Assembly (NCBI GenBank): GCA_031253835.1
Contig: JAIRVP010000007.1
Location: 83,962 to 147,961 of the forward strand
DNA: 64,000 bases
Direction: 5' to 3'
Origin: Burkholderia sp.
GTDB taxonomy: Bacteria; Pseudomonadota; Gammaproteobacteria; Burkholderiales; Burkholderiaceae
The position numbers were made by a program, and so were the translations under genes. The notes under the pieces were generated by a model. The model saw nothing but the letters and a program-made list of their open reading frames with translations. It made no database searches and had not been told where the DNA came from. Shown here piece by piece: positions 61,338 to 64,000 of the stretch. How positions within the stretch are numbered: the first letter of the stretch is position 1; each line of letters begins with the position of its first letter.

Positions 61338-63230
61338 ATGAGCGCAACCGATACTCAACCCGATCTCATCCTGCACAACGGGCGCATCACGACGCTCGAT
61401 CGTGCGAACCCGGTCGCGACGGCCGTCGCGATCAAGGACGGCCGCTTCGTCGCGGTCGGCGGCAACGCGGACATCGTGCCGCTCGCGGGCCGGGCGACGA
61501 AGGTTGTCGACCTCGACGGCCGCACCGTGCTGCCGGGCCTGATCGACAACCACACGCACGTGATTCGCGGCGGCCTGAACTACAACCTCGAACTGCGCTG
61601 GGACGGCGTGCGCTCGCTCGCGGTCGCGATGGAGATGCTGAAGCGCCAGGTCGCGATCACGCCCGCGCCGCAGTGGGTGCGCGTGGTCGGCGGCTTCACC
61701 GAGCACCAGTTCGCCGAGAAGCGCCTGCCGACGATCGACGAACTCAACGCGGTGGCGCCCGATACGCCGGTATTCATCCTGCACCTGTACGACCGCGCGC
61801 TGCTGAACGCGGCCGCGCTGCGGGTGGTCGGCTATACGAAGGACACGCCGGAGCCGCCGGGCGGCACGATCCTGCGCGACGCAGCGGGCAACCCGACCGG
61901 GCTGCTGCTCGCGAATCCGAACGCGACGATCCTCTACGCGACGCTCGCGAAGGGGCCGAAGCTGCCGTTCGATGACCCGTACAACTCGACGCGCCACTTC
62001 ATGCGCGAACTGAACCGGCTCGGCGTGACGGGCGTGATCGATGCGGGCGGCGGCTCGCAGAATTACCCCGACGATTACGAAGTGATCCGCAAGCTGCACG
62101 ACGCCGGCGAGATGACGGTGCGGATCGCGTACAACCTGTTCACGCAGAAGCCGAACGCGGAGAAGGAAGACTTCGTGAACTGGACGAAGAGCGTCACGTA
62201 TCACGACGGCACCGACTACTTCCGCCACAACGGCGCGGGCGAGATGCTGGTGTTTTCGGCGGCCGACTTCGAGGATTTCCGCGTCGCGCGGCCGGACCTG
62301 CCCGCGCAGATGGAGGACGATCTCGAAGGTGTCGTGCGCGTGCTCGCGCAGAACCGCTGGCCGTGGCGCATGCATGCGACGTACGACGAGACGATCAGCC
62401 GCGCGCTCGACGTGTTCGAGAAGGTGAACCGCGAGATTCCGCTCGACGGACTGAACTGGTTCTTCGATCATGCGGAAACGGTCTCCGAACAATCGATGGA
62501 CCGGATCGCCGCGCTCGGCGGCGGTATTGCGGTGCAGCACCGGATGGCGTACCAGGGCGAATACTTCGTCGAGCGTTACGGTGCGAAGGCGGCCGAGGCG
62601 ACGCCGCCCGTGGCGAAGATGCTCGACAAGGGGCTCAAGGTGTCGGCCGGCACCGACGCGACGCGCGTCGCGTCGTACAACCCGTGGGTGTCGCTCGCGT
62701 GGCTCGTGACGGGCAAGACGGTCGGCGGCTTGCGGATGTATCCGCAGCGCAACCTGCTCGATCGCGAGACCGCGCTGCGCATGTGGACCGAGTACGTGAC
62801 GTGGTTCTCGAACGAGGAGGGGAAGAAAGGGCGCATCGCGGTCGGGCAGCTGGCCGACCTGATGGTCCCGGATCGCGATTTCTTCACCTGTGCGGAGGAC
62901 GATATCGTGGACACGTCCGCGTTGCTGACGGTGGTCGGTGGAAGGATCGTGTGGGGCGCGGGGCCGTTCGCGTCGCACGACGCGCCGATTCCGCCCGCGA
63001 TGCCCGACTGGTCGCCGGTGCGCGAGTACGGTGGCTACGGCGGCTGGGGGGCGACGCAGCGCAGCGGCGCACCGCTGCAGCGTGCGGCAGCGGCGGCGGC
63101 CGCGTGCGGCTGTTCGAGCGCGTGCAACGTGCACGGGCATGCGCATGCGGGCGCGTGGGGACGTGCGCTGCCGACGTCGGATGCGAAGGGCTTCTGGGGC
63201 GCGTTCGGCTGTTCGTGCTGGGCGGTCTGA
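61338..63230 (+). CDS. YtcJ-like metal-dependent amidohydrolase with Cys/His-rich tail
   Basis: A 630-residue enzyme of the amidohydrolase superfamily. Metal-ligand motifs are present: DNHTHVI (HxH), MHATYDE, FDHAETVS and SAGTDATR (catalytic Asp). The fold is a TIM barrel flanked by a small beta-sandwich (starting LILHNGRITTLD and ending VVGGRIVWG). After about residue 560 comes an unusual 65-residue tail with CGCSSAC, NVHGHAHAG and a terminal CSCWAV, which could bind an extra metal. The substrate is unknown. It starts 18 bp after the XapX gene and is followed directly by DoxX. Confidence 0.88.
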   Translation: MSATDTQPDLILHNGRITTLDRANPVATAVAIKDGRFVAVGGNADIVPLAGRATKVVDLDGRTVLPGLIDNHTHVIRGGLNYNLELRWDGVRSLAVAMEMLKRQVAITPAPQWVRVVGGFTEHQFAEKRLPTIDELNAVAPDTPVFILHLYDRALLNAAALRVVGYTKDTPEPPGGTILRDAAGNPTGLLLANPNATILYATLAKGPKLPFDDPYNSTRHFMRELNRLGVTGVIDAGGGSQNYPDDYEVIRKLHDAGEMTVRIAYNLFTQKPNAEKEDFVNWTKSVTYHDGTDYFRHNGAGEMLVFSAADFEDFRVARPDLPAQMEDDLEGVVRVLAQNRWPWRMHATYDETISRALDVFEKVNREIPLDGLNWFFDHAETVSEQSMDRIAALGGGIAVQHRMAYQGEYFVERYGAKAAEATPPVAKMLDKGLKVSAGTDATRVASYNPWVSLAWLVTGKTVGGLRMYPQRNLLDRETALRMWTEYVTWFSNEEGKKGRIAVGQLADLMVPDRDFFTCAEDDIVDTSALLTVVGGRIVWGAGPFASHDAPIPPAMPDWSPVREYGGYGGWGATQRSGAPLQRAAAAAAACGCSSACNVHGHAHAGAWGRALPTSDAKGFWGAFGCSCWAV

Positions 63231-63231
63231 C

Positions 63232-63693
63232 ATGGCGACTCCGACCAACTCCGGCCGCGTCGGCAACCCGGCCTGGGTCCGGGCGCTGCTGGCGCAGCCG
63301 TGGGTCCTGCCGCTCGCGCGTCTGGCGCTGGTGTCCGCGTACCTGATCGGCGGCGTCGCGAAGGCGCTGGACTTCGACGGCGCGGTCGCGGAGCAGGCGC
63401 ATTTCGGCCTGCATCCGGCCGCGCTGTGGGCGGCGCTCGCGATCGCGGTCGAGATCGCCGGCTCGCTGTGCGTGGTGTTCAATCGCTTCACGTGGCTCGG
63501 TGCCGGCAGCCTGGGCATGCTGACGCTGGTCGCCATGGCCGTGGCGAACGATTTCTGGCACCGCACGGGCGCCGAGCACTTCATGGCGCTCAACAGCTTT
63601 TTCGAGCATCTCGGATTGATCGCGGCACTCGTGCTCGCGACGCTGCTCGCCGATACGAAGCACATGGCCGGCGACGGCCGCACCACTCGATGA
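63232..63693 (+). CDS. DoxX-family membrane protein
   Basis: A 153-residue protein with four TM helices (opening RLALVSAYLIGGVAKALDF, the DoxX pattern) that starts 1 bp after the amidohydrolase stop. DoxX-like proteins are linked to quinone or thiol redox chemistry, but their function in such operons is not defined. The C-terminus LLADTKHMAGDGRTTR is cytoplasmic. Confidence 0.88.
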   Translation: MATPTNSGRVGNPAWVRALLAQPWVLPLARLALVSAYLIGGVAKALDFDGAVAEQAHFGLHPAALWAALAIAVEIAGSLCVVFNRFTWLGAGSLGMLTLVAMAVANDFWHRTGAEHFMALNSFFEHLGLIAALVLATLLADTKHMAGDGRTTR

Positions 63694-63719
63694 CGATGAA
63701 ACAACCAGGAAAACCCTTC

Positions 63720-64000
63720 ATGAAAACCATTCGTTCCGTGTTGCTCGCCGCGATGATCGCGGGCGGTCTCGCCGTCGCGCCTGTCGCCTTCGCGAAGACG
63801 CCGGTGGCGAAGGCCGTCGCGACGCCGGCCGTGGCGGTCGGCCCGCAGTACGACACGACGCACGTGTGCGTGGCGCCGGAGGACTTCGACCGCTTCACCG
63901 ACAGCTTCGTCGCGACGTTCGGCGGCAAGAAGTCGAAGCAGGGCGTGTTCCAGGTCACGCCGACGCCGAGCCAGACGATGTCGCAGCTCGTGCTCACGCC
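63720..64000 (+). CDS. Exported VOC/glyoxalase-like protein, 3' end outside window
   Basis: The first 93 residues of an exported protein. The signal peptide ends near AFAKT; the mature start carries YDTTHVCVAPEDFDRFTDSFVATFGG, which looks like the first beta-alpha unit of a glyoxalase-like domain with His as a possible metal ligand. It runs off the window. It follows DoxX by 27 bp in the same unit, after the ribosome site CAACCAGGAAAACCCTTC. Family assignment is from the first unit only. Confidence 0.65.
   Translation, partial: MKTIRSVLLAAMIAGGLAVAPVAFAKTPVAKAVATPAVAVGPQYDTTHVCVAPEDFDRFTDSFVATFGGKKSKQGVFQVTPTPSQTMSQLVLT

Overview
The window is high-GC chromosomal DNA with coding density and gene content typical of a Burkholderia, most likely the Burkholderia cepacia complex on a secondary chromosome. 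This rests on the lipase chaperone, the OpcP-type porin, the FecIR/TonB iron genes, many LysR regulators and the bcs operon layout; no rRNA or species marker is present to settle it. No tRNA, rRNA, CRISPR array or prophage was seen. One small palindromic mobile element was found.

Layout. 1-590: 3' end of a lipase chaperone. 591-1021: AT-rich gap. 1022-5973: a signalling island made of a Crp/Fnr-like regulator, a membrane GGDEF-EAL protein, a heme-oxygenase-like metalloprotein and an OmpR-type regulator whose receiver has lost its phosphoacceptor; a short NTF2-like gene remnant follows. 6313-11316: TonB receptor and ABC importer operon behind a Zur-like palindrome. 11379-14473: RstAB-like two-component system divergent from a MipA outer-membrane protein. 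14698-17838: I78-type lipoprotein, a lytic transglycosylase fused to a VirB9-like domain, and a porin. 18335-23276: Fur-box-preceded FecI sigma factor, FecR, TonB receptor and a secreted Rossmann-like protein.

23292-31495: small metabolic units under LysR or LuxR regulators (VOC protein, flavin reductase, CitMHS transporter with a split AtuA-like pair, nitrilase-family amidase). 31601-32961: two unknown exported proteins. 33004-39366: a phospholipid cassette resembling E. coli ynbABCD (CDP-DAG synthase, acyltransferase, CDP-alcohol phosphotransferase, hydrolase-methyltransferase fusion, PAP2-phosphatase fusion). 39389-40724: a GAF-GGDEF diguanylate cyclase gene interrupted by a 289-bp palindromic element. 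41173-55822: a complete type II cellulose operon in the order bcsB-Z-C-E-F-Q-A-G-R, including the c-di-GMP readers BcsA (PilZ) and BcsE and the phosphoethanolamine transferase BcsG. 55878-64000: pirin, OsmC, Na+/H+ antiporter, two XapX paralogs, isochorismatase-like hydrolase, LysR, a large amidohydrolase with a Cys/His-rich tail, DoxX and the start of an exported VOC-like gene.

How it fits together. Cyclic-di-GMP signalling is a theme: a GGDEF-EAL enzyme at the left, a diguanylate cyclase next to the cellulose operon, and two c-di-GMP-binding cellulose proteins. The adjacent cyclase is broken by the palindromic element, so this strain may have lost or altered a local input to cellulose synthesis. 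The most promising poorly described systems are the Ynb-like phospholipid cassette, the palindromic element, the Crp/GGDEF-EAL/metalloprotein/pseudo-receiver set, and the CitMHS/AtuA cluster.
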